Program-made: the position numbers and the translations under genes
Shown: one piece after another, positions 52,490 through 61,284 of the stretch
Numbering within the stretch: position 1 is the first letter of the stretch
How the letters are laid out: each line of letters starts with the position of its first letter
Source of the DNA: Halieaceae bacterium UBA5044
GTDB taxonomy: Bacteria > Pseudomonadota > Gammaproteobacteria > Pseudomonadales > Halieaceae
Assembly: GCA_002416125.1 (NCBI GenBank)
Contig: DIBU01000019.1
Location: 24,349-88,348, forward strand
DNA length: 64,000 nt
Direction of reading: 5' to 3'
Notes under the pieces: generated by a model
Seen by the model: the letters and a program-made list of their open reading frames with translations, nothing else
What the model was told of the DNA's origin: nothing
The model's database searches: none

Positions 52490-53905
52490 ATGATCCCGGT
52501 AATTGCCCTGGTCGGCCGTCCCAATGTGGGCAAGTCGACGCTGTTCAACCAGCTTACCCGCAGTCGCGATGCGCTGGTCGCCGACCTTGCCGGCCTCACC
52601 CGGGATCGCAAATACGGGGAAGCGCGCATCGGCTCGCGGCCCTTCATCGTGATTGATACCGGTGGTATCAGCGGTGATGAAATGGGCATTGAGGCGCAGA
52701 TGGCCGGGCAGTCTCTGCTCGCCATCGAGGAAGCCGATGCCGTGCTGTTTCTGGTCAGCGCTCGCGACGGCCTGAACCCTGCGGATCAGGCTCTGGCCCG
52801 CCACCTGCGACAGCGCAACAAGGCCTTTCACGTGGTGGTGAATAAAATTGATGGCCTGAATGAAGATGTCGTGCTCGGCGATTTCTACGCCTTGGGTGTA
52901 GAGCACCTGCATGGCATTGCAGCGACCCACGGCCGCGGCGTGCGGCAGATGATCGACGATGTCCTGGCCACCTTTCCCGAGGACGAGGCCGAGGACGCGG
53001 CAGCGGTGGATCGCCGCGACAGTATCCGCGTCGCCATAGTGGGGCGACCCAACGTCGGTAAGTCGACGCTGGTCAATCGGTTGCTCGGTGAGGAACGGGT
53101 GGTGGTTTACGACCAGCCCGGTACCACCCGCGACAGCGTCTATATCGATTACGAGCGCGACGGCCAGCGCTATACCCTGATTGATACCGCCGGTGTGCGC
53201 CGGCGCAAGAACGTGCGCGAAACGGTGGAGAAATTCTCCATCGTGAAGACCCTCAAGGCCATTGACGACGCGCATGTGGTTCTGCTGGTGATGGATGCCC
53301 ACGAGGGCATTGTCGACCAGGACCTGCACCTGCTGGGGCACTGTATCGAAGCGGGCCGCGGCCTGGTGCTGGCGGTCAACAAGTGGGACGGCATTGAGAC
53401 CCACCAGCGCGACTGGATCCGCAATGAGCTCAGTCGTCGCCTGATCTTTGCGGATTACGCGGACACGCACTTTATTTCCGCGCTGCACGGCACCGGGGTT
53501 GGGCACCTGTACAAGTCCATTCTTGGAGCACACGCCTCGGCTACCCGCAAGCTGAGTACCAACCAGCTCACGCGGATTCTGGAAGGGGCGGTGTTTGATC
53601 ACGCTCCACCGATGGTTAACGGGCGCCGTATCAAATTGCGCTACGCCCACCCCGGCGGCCAGAATCCGCCATTGATCGTCATTCACGGCAACCAGACCGG
53701 CAATGTTCCCAACAGTTACCAGCGCTATCTGGAAAACGTGTTCCGCCGAGAGCTGAAGCTCAGCGGTACGCCGGTGCGTATCGAGTTCCGCACCGGTGAC
53801 AACCCCTTTGCCGATAAGCGCAACCAGCTGACGCAGCGCCAGGTGCAGCGCAAACGGCGCCTGATGGCGCATGTGAAAAAGAACGACCGAAAGAAGAAGC
53901 GCTGA
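52490..53905 (+). CDS. der: Ribosome biogenesis GTPase Der
   Basis: 471 aa with two tandem EngA GTPase domains, each with GRPNVGKST (residues 9-17 and near 186), DTGG/DTAG and NKxD motifs (VVNKIDG, AVNKWDG), then a KH-like C-terminal domain ending in a basic tail (RRLMAHVKKNDRKKKR). It is required for 50S subunit assembly. It starts 5 nt after the bamB stop. Confidence 0.97.
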   Translation: MIPVIALVGRPNVGKSTLFNQLTRSRDALVADLAGLTRDRKYGEARIGSRPFIVIDTGGISGDEMGIEAQMAGQSLLAIEEADAVLFLVSARDGLNPADQALARHLRQRNKAFHVVVNKIDGLNEDVVLGDFYALGVEHLHGIAATHGRGVRQMIDDVLATFPEDEAEDAAAVDRRDSIRVAIVGRPNVGKSTLVNRLLGEERVVVYDQPGTTRDSVYIDYERDGQRYTLIDTAGVRRRKNVRETVEKFSIVKTLKAIDDAHVVLLVMDAHEGIVDQDLHLLGHCIEAGRGLVLAVNKWDGIETHQRDWIRNELSRRLIFADYADTHFISALHGTGVGHLYKSILGAHASATRKLSTNQLTRILEGAVFDHAPPMVNGRRIKLRYAHPGGQNPPLIVIHGNQTGNVPNSYQRYLENVFRRELKLSGTPVRIEFRTGDNPFADKRNQLTQRQVQRKRRLMAHVKKNDRKKKR

Positions 53906-53915
53906 CGCGGAGGCC

Positions 53916-54293
53916 ATGGCGAAACCGGATCTGGACAGCCGCGCCAACATCGAACGGTTCGTAGACCAGTTCTACGCGCAGGTGCTCGCAGACCCCGTGC
54001 TGGCGCCGATTTTTCTCGATGTCGCCCAGATTGAGCTCGACGTCCACCTGCCCCACATCAAGGATTACTGGTGCAAACTGCTGCTGGGCGAACGCGCCTA
54101 CCGCCGTCACACCATGGCCATCCACCGTCGCCTGCACGCCCGGCAGCCGCTGCAATCCACCGATTTCCAACGGTGGCTGGCCCTGTTCACGGCAACGGTT
54201 GATGCCGGTTTTTCTGGCCCGGGCGCGGAGCGCGCCAAGCGTGTCGCGGCGTCAATTGCCGCCAACATGCAGCAGGGCCTGCCGCCAGACTGA
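53916..54293 (+). CDS. Group III truncated hemoglobin
   Basis: 125 aa. The group III pattern is visible: FVDQFYAQVLADPVLAPIF, LPHIKDYWCKLLLGERAYRRHTMAIHRRL (proximal His in MAIH), FQRWLALFTATVDAGFSGPGAERAKRVAASIA. It binds heme and O2 or NO; the physiological role of group III globins is poorly known. It starts 10 nt after der and may be co-transcribed with it. Confidence 0.85.
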   Translation: MAKPDLDSRANIERFVDQFYAQVLADPVLAPIFLDVAQIELDVHLPHIKDYWCKLLLGERAYRRHTMAIHRRLHARQPLQSTDFQRWLALFTATVDAGFSGPGAERAKRVAASIAANMQQGLPPD

Positions 54294-54346
54294 TCCCCCT
54301 GATTGTTCGCTGGCCACGCGCGAAAAGCGGCGTCATGTCAAAGGTG

Positions 54347-54386
54347 TTGCACTCTGTGGCCTTAGTGTTATAGTTATATATAACAC
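54347..54386 (+). promoter_or_regulatory. Promoter with GntR (YtrA-type) operator
   Basis: A sigma-70 promoter (TTGCAC at 54347, TATAGT at 54369, 16-bp spacer) is covered at its -10 by a palindrome with perfect arms GTGTTATA (54365-54372) and TATAACAC (54379-54386) around 6 nt. It lies 22 bp before the first gene of an operon that encodes its own GntR regulator, so it is the natural operator. Confidence 0.65.
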
Positions 54387-54407
54387 CATATCGATGAGGC
54401 AGGCGCC

Positions 54408-55280
54408 ATGCTTACCGTGTTTTCCGCTCTCAACCACCGGGTGAGCACGCTACCCGCTGCACTGGCGCGGCATGCTGTGCTCGCAATCTCTCTGCTGCTC
54501 GGTTTTCCGGCGCTGGGCAGTGCCGGCGAAGATCCGGATGTGCTGCGCATCACCGGCCTGGATATTCTCCAGGTGGAGGTGCAGGGGCAGGCTGATGTGG
54601 AGATCAGCCAGGGCAGTTCCACCGAACTGCTGGTGCGGGGTGCACCGGCCCGTTTGCGCCCCGAACCTTTCCACGTGCGGGGCCAGACGCTGATTCTGGG
54701 CGTTCCTGCGGACAGTGAGCAGACGGTCCGGGGCGTGCAATTCAAGCTGACCCTGCCCGTGCTGGAGTCCCTGCGGGTGGCCGGGTCGGGTGACGTGTTC
54801 GTGCGCGCATTGCGCGTCGACGATTTCAAGTTGCGGGTGGATGGCGCGGGCGACGTGCATCTGTTCGCGCTGCGCGGCGGCAGCGCAGAGGTGTTCATGC
54901 GCGGGGATGGCGACGTACAGCTGGCAGAGGCCGCCCTGCAGACCTTGCAGCTGCGGCTCTCCGGGGCAGGGGATATCTTTCTGGGGCCCCTCCAGGCCGA
55001 GTCAATCGAGGCGGTTGTCAACGGCGCTGGCGACATCGCCGCAACAGGGGAGGGGCGCACGACAGCGCTCTCCGTCACCGTGGTAGGCTCGGGGGATGTC
55101 GATTTCTCAGGGCTTGGGTCCAGCGACGTGGAAGTCAGTGTGATTGGTTCCGGCGGTGTTCGACTCGGGCCCAGTGCGCGCCTCAACGCGACCATCATGG
55201 GGAGTGGGGACATTCACTATGCCGGCACGCCGGATGTCGATGAGAACGTGATCGGCTCCGGCGAGTTAAAGCGGGAATAG
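54408..55280 (+). CDS. DUF2807 (head GIN domain) secreted protein
   Basis: 290 aa. A signal peptide (to about residue 39, LGSAGE) is followed by a parallel beta-helix of repeated short strands with the repeating motif G-S/A-G-D-(V/I) (VAGSGDVFVRAL, VDGAGDVHLFAL, LSGAGDIFLGPL, VNGAGDIAATG, VVGSGDVDFSGL, IMGSGDIHYAG), diagnostic of DUF2807. It is periplasmic or surface exposed. It is first in an operon with a GntR regulator and an ABC exporter, suggesting an envelope-stress-type module. Confidence 0.88.
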   Translation: MLTVFSALNHRVSTLPAALARHAVLAISLLLGFPALGSAGEDPDVLRITGLDILQVEVQGQADVEISQGSSTELLVRGAPARLRPEPFHVRGQTLILGVPADSEQTVRGVQFKLTLPVLESLRVAGSGDVFVRALRVDDFKLRVDGAGDVHLFALRGGSAEVFMRGDGDVQLAEAALQTLQLRLSGAGDIFLGPLQAESIEAVVNGAGDIAATGEGRTTALSVTVVGSGDVDFSGLGSSDVEVSVIGSGGVRLGPSARLNATIMGSGDIHYAGTPDVDENVIGSGELKRE

Positions 55281-55284
55281 CCGC

Positions 55285-55650
55285 GTGCAGTGGCACGATG
55301 AACAACCCATCTACCGGCAGCTGCGAGACCTCGTAGTGGAGCGCATCATGGATGGTTCCTTCGCCGAGGGCGCGGCAGTGCCCTCGGTTCGCCAGGTGGC
55401 CAGCGACTACCGCATCAACCACCTCACGGTGGCACGCGCCTATCAGGAGCTGGTGGAAACAGGGTTGTTGGAGAAGCGCCGGGGGCTGGGCATGTACGTC
55501 ACGCTGGGTGCCAGGGCGACGCTGACCGCCGATGAACAGGCGCACTTTTTTGCCAGGGAGCTGCCGGCATTTGCCGAGCGGGTACGCAACCTGGGCTTGG
55601 ACATGCAGCAGGTGACGCAACGCCTGCTGCAGGAGGGGGACATAGAATGA
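55285..55650 (+). CDS. GntR-family (YtrA-type) regulator
   Basis: 121 aa. The winged helix at about 5-75 starts QPIYRQLRDLVVERIMDGSFAEGAAVPSVRQVASDYRINHLTVARAYQELVETGLLEKRRGLGMYV. The short C-terminal tail lacks a large effector domain, as in the YtrA subfamily that controls ABC transporter operons. It starts with GTG, and its TGA overlaps the ATPase ATG. The likely target is the palindrome at 54365. Confidence 0.9.
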   Translation: MQWHDEQPIYRQLRDLVVERIMDGSFAEGAAVPSVRQVASDYRINHLTVARAYQELVETGLLEKRRGLGMYVTLGARATLTADEQAHFFARELPAFAERVRNLGLDMQQVTQRLLQEGDIE

Positions 55651-56510
55651 CAGCTGTTGTTGAAGCGCGCGGGCTGCAGCGCCGGTATGGTGAGCAGCAG
55701 GCCGTCGCGGGCGTTGACCTGCAGTTGGAGGCGGGCTCGGTGTTGGGTCTTATCGGGCCGAACGGGGCCGGGAAAACCACCCTGCTGCGCTCCCTGCTGG
55801 GGCTCACCCGCTGCGAGGGCGAGCTGTCGGTGCTCGGTCTCGACCCGCGACGCGAGCAGGCGAGGCTGATGCAGGATGTGTGCTTCATCGCCGATACCGC
55901 TGTGCTGCCGCGCTGGATGCGGGTACGGGAACTGCTGGACTACACCGAGGGTGTGCACCCGCGCTTCAGCCGTGCGCATGCCGAGCGGCTGTTGGCGCGC
56001 ACCGAGGTCGGCCTGCAGCGGCGCATCGGAGAACTGTCCAAGGGTATGACGGTACAGCTGCACCTGGCGCTGGTCATGGCGATTGACGCGCGGCTGTTGA
56101 TTCTCGACGAGCCGACCCTGGGCCTCGATATCCTGTTTCGCAAGCAGTTCTTCGAGCAGCTACTGAACGACTACTTCGATGAAGAGCGCACCATCATCAT
56201 TTCGACGCATCAGGTGGAGGAGGTGGAGCACATTCTCACCCATGCCATGTTCATGAACCGCGGCCGCACGCTGCTCTGCGACTCCATGCTGGCGCTGGAA
56301 CAGCGCTATGTGGAACTGCGGGCGGTGGGGGAGGCCGCCACGCGGGCGGCGGCGATACCGCACCTGGGGCAGCGGCCTCTGTTGGGAGGGCGTGCGCTGA
56401 TCTATGAGGATGTGAACCGGGAACTGCTGGCACCCCTTGGTGAGCTGTGTACGCCAGCATTGGCAGACCTGTTTGTGGCAAAGGTGGGTGAGGACAATGG
56501 GCATGACTGA
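55647..56510 (+). CDS. ABC transporter ATP-binding protein
   Basis: 287 aa. Walker A GPNGAGKTT, signature LSKGMTVQLHLAL (degenerate LSGGQ), Walker B LLILDEPTLGLD and switch His in ISTHQVEEVEHIL. Pairs with the permease encoded next. ATGA overlap with the GntR gene; the 3-prime end overlaps the permease gene by 8 bp. Confidence 0.92.
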   Translation: MTAVVEARGLQRRYGEQQAVAGVDLQLEAGSVLGLIGPNGAGKTTLLRSLLGLTRCEGELSVLGLDPRREQARLMQDVCFIADTAVLPRWMRVRELLDYTEGVHPRFSRAHAERLLARTEVGLQRRIGELSKGMTVQLHLALVMAIDARLLILDEPTLGLDILFRKQFFEQLLNDYFDEERTIIISTHQVEEVEHILTHAMFMNRGRTLLCDSMLALEQRYVELRAVGEAATRAAAIPHLGQRPLLGGRALIYEDVNRELLAPLGELCTPALADLFVAKVGEDNGHD

Positions 56511-57615
56511 TAGCAGAAGCCAGCGCTGGCGCTCGCTGGTCAGGCGCGAGTTGCGCGAGTACCGGGTGTCACTGGTATGGACACCGTTTGCAGTGGCCGT
56601 GCTGCTGACGCTGTTGATGCTGGCCGGGCTGTTTGTCGCCAACCAGTTCAGCAACCTGGGCGAGATTGTGCTGGATGTGATTTCACAGGCGCAGGATGAA
56701 GACGGGTTGAGCGTAAACCTGCGCATGACCGTGGACGAGGACGGTAACCGGGTGGCGGAGATTGTTACCGAGAGCACCGAGTCGCTTGCGGGTGGGCTGG
56801 AACCGCTGCGTCGCGATTACCAGGTGGAAGCGGCGCCGGAACTGGCTGACGAGTCGCTCTGGTCCTTCGCATCCGACTGGCGCTTCCGGCCCTACGAATC
56901 CGCTGCGCCCGATCAGGACAGCGGTGAATCCAGCGGACCGGTCACCAGCCTGCACCCGCTGCTCTACGGCATCCACGGCATCATGCTGCTGGTGTTGCTG
57001 CTGGTGACGGCGAACTACCTGCAGGGCTGCCTGTATGTGGATCGCAAGGACCGCAGCATCCTGTTCTGGAAGTCCATGCCGGTTTCCGCGTGGGAGGAGG
57101 TGCTGGCCAAGCTGTCTGTGGCCCTGCTGGTGGCGCCGGCGCTGTTTCTTGTCGCCTCGGTGCTCACCCAGTGGGCCATGCTGCTGGTCGCCCTGGTGCT
57201 GTCCTCCCGTGTGCAGGTCGATGCGCTGGGTCTGGTGCTGGCCAATGTGCAGATCGCGCACTGGCTGCTGGACCAGGTGGGCGGCTGGTTGGCCAATGCG
57301 CTGTGGGCGCTTCCGCTGTACGCCTGGCTGATGTTGGCGTCTGCCGGGGCGCGCCGCTCTCCGACCCTGCTCGCGGTGACGCCACTGGTGGTGCTTGCCG
57401 CCCTGGAGGCGGTGCTGCTCGGCTCACAGACCTTCATCGAGTCCGTCTGGGGCCGTATGCCGAGCCTCACGCCAGACGGCGCCAGCGGAGGGCTGTTCCT
57501 GCAGGGACTTCCCTGGCAGGGCGGTGGGTTGCTGGCGATGCTCGCCGGCTTGTGCGTCACCGCCGGATTGCTATGGGGCTGTGTCTGGTTGCGACGCAAC
57601 CGCTGGGAGCTGTGA
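56503..57615 (+). CDS. ABC-2-type transporter permease
   Basis: 370 aa. An N-terminal helix (about 22-45) is followed by a roughly 110-residue extracytoplasmic domain and then five more helices clustered from about 150 to 365. The start at ATG 56503 is preferred (GAGG 9 nt upstream); ATG 56497 is also possible. The tight overlap with the ATPase supports a complex. The substrate is unknown; YtrA-controlled exporters often deal with envelope-active compounds. Confidence 0.87.
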   Translation: MTDSRSQRWRSLVRRELREYRVSLVWTPFAVAVLLTLLMLAGLFVANQFSNLGEIVLDVISQAQDEDGLSVNLRMTVDEDGNRVAEIVTESTESLAGGLEPLRRDYQVEAAPELADESLWSFASDWRFRPYESAAPDQDSGESSGPVTSLHPLLYGIHGIMLLVLLLVTANYLQGCLYVDRKDRSILFWKSMPVSAWEEVLAKLSVALLVAPALFLVASVLTQWAMLLVALVLSSRVQVDALGLVLANVQIAHWLLDQVGGWLANALWALPLYAWLMLASAGARRSPTLLAVTPLVVLAALEAVLLGSQTFIESVWGRMPSLTPDGASGGLFLQGLPWQGGGLLAMLAGLCVTAGLLWGCVWLRRNRWEL

Positions 57616-57633
57616 ATCGACTGTTAATTCACA
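57611..57633. repeat. Inverted repeat in the aceA upstream region
   Basis: TGTGAAT and ATTCACA (7-bp arms, 9-nt spacer) overlap the permease stop codon in an AT-rich 113-bp gap before aceA. It could be an aceA operator or a hairpin; no known regulator consensus fits exactly. Confidence 0.4.
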
Positions 57634-57728
57634 TAACGAATAGTAAAAATACTTTCTATTTATTTCAATTATGACCGGCCTCTGGCTAAGATGCCCCCCG
57701 TACCCACTTCGCAACACAGAGGCCCGCC

Positions 57729-59327
57729 ATGTCAGACTACCTGAAAGACGTCGAATCCTTTGCCGCACTGCGCGCTGCGCAGGGTGGCACCTGGGACAAT
57801 ATCCACCCTGAATACGCCGCGCGCATGAAGCACCAGAACCGGTTCCGTACCGGCCTGGATATCGCGCGCTACACGGCAGGCATCATGCGCCGCGACATGG
57901 CCGAGTACGATGCGGACAGCAGCCAGTACACCCAGTCGCTGGGCTGCTGGCACGGTTTCATCGGTCAACAGAAGCTGATTGCCATCAAGAAGCACCACGG
58001 CACCACCAAGAAGCGTTACCTCTACCTGTCAGGCTGGATGATTGCGGCCCTGCGCAGCGAGTTCGGCCCGCTGCCCGACCAGTCCATGCACGAGAAAACC
58101 TCGGTGCCGGCCTTGATTGAGGAGCTGTACACCTTCCTGCGCCAGGCCGATGCCCGCGAACTGGGCCACCTGTACCATGACCTGGACGCGGCACGTGCGG
58201 CCGGCGACCAGGTGCGCGAGAAGGCGCTGGTCCAGGCCATCGACAACTACGAGACCCACGTGGTTCCGATTATCGCCGATATCGACGCCGGCTTCGGCAA
58301 CGAAGAGGCCACCTATCTGCTGGCCAAGCGCATGATCGAGGCCGGCGCCTGTGCGATCCAGATCGAAAACCAGGTGTCGGACGCCAAGCAGTGTGGTCAC
58401 CAGGACGGCAAGGTGACCGTGCCCCACGAGGACTTCCTCGCCAAGATCAACGCTGTGCGTTACGCCTTCCTCGAGCTCGGTGTGGACGATGGTGTGATCG
58501 TGGCTCGCACCGACTCACTGGGTGCCGGCCTGACCCAGAAGATCCCTGTGTCCCGTGACCCGGGTGACCTCGCCCACAAGTACAATGCGTTCCTGCAGAC
58601 CGACGTGGTAGAGAGCGCAGACGACGTGCGTGAAGGCGATGTCATCATCAAGCAGGACGGCAAACTGGTGCGTCCGGTACGTCTGCCCAACGGTCTGTAC
58701 CGTTTCAAGGACGGCACCGGCGAGGCGCGCTGTGTACTGGACTGCATTACCAGCCTGCAGAACGGCGCCGACCTGCTCTGGATCGAGACCGAAAAGCCCC
58801 ACGTCGGGCAGATTGGTGCCATGGTTGACGAGATCCGCAAGGTCATCCCCAACGCCAAGCTGGTCTACAACAATTCGCCTTCGTTCAACTGGACCCTGAA
58901 CTTCCGCCAGCAGGTGTTCGACGCCTGGACGGCAGAGGGCAAGGATGTCTCAGCCTACGACCGCGACAAGTTGATGAGCGCGGACTACGACGCCACGGAA
59001 CTGGGCGTCGAGGCAGATCGTCGCATCCAGACCTTCCAGGCCGATGCGGCGCGTGAAGCAGGCATCTTCCACCACCTCATCACGCTGCCCACCTACCATA
59101 CGGCCGCGCTGTCTACCGACAACCTGGCCAAGGGCTACTTCGGTGAGGAAGGCATGCTGGCCTACGTGCAGGGCGTGCAGCGCAAGGAGATCCGTCAGGG
59201 TATCGCCTGCGTCAAGCACCAGGACATGGCCGGCTCCAACATGGGTGATGACCACAAGGAATACTTTGCCGGTGAAGCCGCACTGAAGGCGGGCGGCAAG
59301 GACAACACCATGAACCAGTTCGGCTGA
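57729..59327 (+). CDS. aceA: Isocitrate lyase
   Basis: 532 aa, the long ICL form also found in Pseudomonas. It cleaves isocitrate to glyoxylate and succinate. The catalytic Cys is C222 in the KQCGHQ loop; SGWMIAALR and DIDAGFGNEEATYLLAK follow the family. Its presence implies growth on acetate, fatty acids or similar C2-yielding substrates. Malate synthase is not in the window. Confidence 0.95.
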   Translation: MSDYLKDVESFAALRAAQGGTWDNIHPEYAARMKHQNRFRTGLDIARYTAGIMRRDMAEYDADSSQYTQSLGCWHGFIGQQKLIAIKKHHGTTKKRYLYLSGWMIAALRSEFGPLPDQSMHEKTSVPALIEELYTFLRQADARELGHLYHDLDAARAAGDQVREKALVQAIDNYETHVVPIIADIDAGFGNEEATYLLAKRMIEAGACAIQIENQVSDAKQCGHQDGKVTVPHEDFLAKINAVRYAFLELGVDDGVIVARTDSLGAGLTQKIPVSRDPGDLAHKYNAFLQTDVVESADDVREGDVIIKQDGKLVRPVRLPNGLYRFKDGTGEARCVLDCITSLQNGADLLWIETEKPHVGQIGAMVDEIRKVIPNAKLVYNNSPSFNWTLNFRQQVFDAWTAEGKDVSAYDRDKLMSADYDATELGVEADRRIQTFQADAAREAGIFHHLITLPTYHTAALSTDNLAKGYFGEEGMLAYVQGVQRKEIRQGIACVKHQDMAGSNMGDDHKEYFAGEAALKAGGKDNTMNQFG

Positions 59328-59345
59328 TCGACGGGCCGACGACGC

Positions 59346-60551
59346 TCACGACCCGAAAGGGTCGTCCACGGAACGGGCCGGCTGGGTGAACCAGCGCGGC
59401 CCGTTTTCCGTCATGTAGAAGTGATCTTCAAGACGCACCCCAAACGCCCCCGGCACGCAGATCATGGGCTCATTGCTGAAACACATGCCCGCCGCCAGCG
59501 CCGTGCTGTTACCGCGCACCAGGTAGGGCCACTCGTGAATGTCGAGGCCGATGCCGTGACCGGTGCGGTGTGGCAGGCCGGGTAATTGGTAATCCGGTCC
59601 CAGGCCTCCCGCTGCCAGCACGGCGCGCGCTGCGTCATCCACGCCGCCGCAGGTTGCGCCGATGCGGGCTGCCTCAAAGGCCGCCTGCTGTGCCGCCTTT
59701 TCCAGGTTCCAGATGTCGCGCTGCTGCGCGCTGGGTTCGCCAAACACGTAGCTGCGGGTGATATCGGAGATGTAGCCGTGCAACTGGCAGCCCGTGTCGA
59801 TCAGCACCATATCCCCCGTTTCGAGAGCCTTGGGTTGGGCAACGCCGTGGGGGAACGCGCTATCCGCGCCGAACAGCACAATGCAGAAATACGACCCCGC
59901 CGGAGCCCCTACCCGTTGATGCGCTTCGTGGATGAAGCCGGTTACCTCGCCGGTGGTGATGCCGGGGCGCAGGATACGGGCGACTGCGCGGTGGACTTCC
60001 AGGGTCATGTCCTTGGCGCGCTGCATCAGCGCCAGCTCGGCCGGCGACTTCTGCATGCGGCAGCCTGCAGTGACCGGCGTCGCACTCTGGATGCGACAGG
60101 CAGGTGCGGCCTGGTGCAGGCCATCGGCGATGAAGAACGGCGCCGATTCATCCATCCCCAGCGTCTTCACCTGCAGGTCGGCCAGCAACTGTGCGCAGAG
60201 TCGGTAGGGGCTTTCGTGTTCTTCCCAGCAGTGCACGTCACCGGGTACCCGCAGGAAGCCCTGCAGTGTGCCCAATTCAAAGGCGGGTGCGATATAGCGT
60301 GGCGCGCCCTGTGCCGGGATCAGCGCCCCGACCATGCGCTCGCTGGGTGACCAGCGCGTGCCGGTAAAGTACAGCAGGTTGGTGCCCGCATTCAGGTAGA
60401 GCGCGTCCAGCCCGGCCGCCTGCATCAGCTGCTGCGCGCGCTGCAAGCGGGCGGCAAATTCTGCATCCTGGATGGGTTCGGCCGCTGCGCTCATGTCCTG
60501 CAGGCGTGCAAGTTCCTGGGTGGCGTCTGAACCACCGATGCCCTGTGTCAT
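59346..60551 (-). CDS. Xaa-Pro aminopeptidase-like M24 metallopeptidase
   Basis: 401 aa. N-terminal creatinase-like domain (about 30-165), then a pita-bread M24 domain with metal ligands in IDTGCQLHGYISDITRSY, HRTGHGIGLDIHE, NEPMICVPG and VRLEDHFY. It cleaves Xaa-Pro dipeptides or a related substrate. GAGGA lies before the ATG. It is convergent with aceA. Confidence 0.88.
   Translation of the reverse strand: MTQGIGGSDATQELARLQDMSAAAEPIQDAEFAARLQRAQQLMQAAGLDALYLNAGTNLLYFTGTRWSPSERMVGALIPAQGAPRYIAPAFELGTLQGFLRVPGDVHCWEEHESPYRLCAQLLADLQVKTLGMDESAPFFIADGLHQAAPACRIQSATPVTAGCRMQKSPAELALMQRAKDMTLEVHRAVARILRPGITTGEVTGFIHEAHQRVGAPAGSYFCIVLFGADSAFPHGVAQPKALETGDMVLIDTGCQLHGYISDITRSYVFGEPSAQQRDIWNLEKAAQQAAFEAARIGATCGGVDDAARAVLAAGGLGPDYQLPGLPHRTGHGIGLDIHEWPYLVRGNSTALAAGMCFSNEPMICVPGAFGVRLEDHFYMTENGPRWFTQPARSVDDPFGS
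59348..59365 (+). terminator. GAAA-tetraloop hairpin after aceA
   Basis: ACGACCC-GAAA-GGGTCGT, a 7-bp stem starting 20 nt after the aceA stop. It has no T-tract and lies within the C-terminal codons of the convergent peptidase gene. It is a possible end-of-transcript structure for aceA. Confidence 0.35.
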
Positions 60552-60644
60552 GGGATATCCTCATTGGCGTTCGCGGGGCGGTCGTTTATGCTCACCGCTG
60601 GTTGGCTGGATCATAACTGCAGGGCAGGCAGGGGGGAAAGGGGA

Positions 60645-61178
60645 ATGCGTTGGACCGAGATTGACCAGCAGTTGTGTTCGGTGGCGCGTGCGCTGTCAGT
60701 GGTGGGTGAGCGCTGGACGCTGCTCATCCTGCGAGATGCGTTTCTGGGCACGCGACGCTTCGAGCAGTTCCAGCAGAACCTCGGTATCACGCGACACCGG
60801 TTGTCAGAACGCCTGGGTAAACTGGTGGAGCAGGGCGTTCTGGTCAAGGTGCCCTACAACGAGCGCCCCCTGCGCCACGAATACCGCCTCACCCGCAAGG
60901 GTCTCGGTCTGTATCCCGTGCTGATGAGCCTGGCCCGTTGGGGGGATGACTGGATGGCGGGGGAGGAGGGGGTGCCACTGGCCTATGTGCATCGCAGCTG
61001 CGGCAAGGTCACCCGCCCCCTGCTGGCCTGCAGCGAATGCGGCGAGCCACTGCGCCCCGAGGGCGTCACACCGCAACCCGGAGCCTCGCTGCAGGCCATC
61101 GCCGACGACCTGGCTCGCCAGGGGCGCCGTGAGGCGACCATTCCGGAGCTGATCGGCGCGTCGCGACCCGCAGACTGA
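60645..61178 (+). CDS. HxlR-family winged-helix regulator
   Basis: 177 aa. The N-terminal HxlR domain (about 5-105) has CSVARALSVVGERWTLLILRDAFLGTRRFEQFQQNLGITRHRLSERLGKL. The C-terminal part has CGK and then CSECG, a possible zinc-ribbon-like cluster. The ATG at 60645 follows a purine-rich GGGGGGAAAGGGGA. It is divergent from the M24 peptidase. Confidence 0.88.
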   Translation: MRWTEIDQQLCSVARALSVVGERWTLLILRDAFLGTRRFEQFQQNLGITRHRLSERLGKLVEQGVLVKVPYNERPLRHEYRLTRKGLGLYPVLMSLARWGDDWMAGEEGVPLAYVHRSCGKVTRPLLACSECGEPLRPEGVTPQPGASLQAIADDLARQGRREATIPELIGASRPAD

Positions 61179-61284
61179 GGACCTCAATGAAAATTACGTG
61201 AAATTGTTACACTCCACTCGCCTTCAACTTTGCGGGTCAGCGGCTAGACTTGGCGCATACCCGTAAAAATGAAGGAAGCACGCT

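Noticed and set aside
57611..57633. CRP-like TGTGA...TCACA before aceA
   Set aside because: The half-site spacing is 13 nt instead of the 6 nt needed for CRP; kept only as an unassigned inverted repeat.
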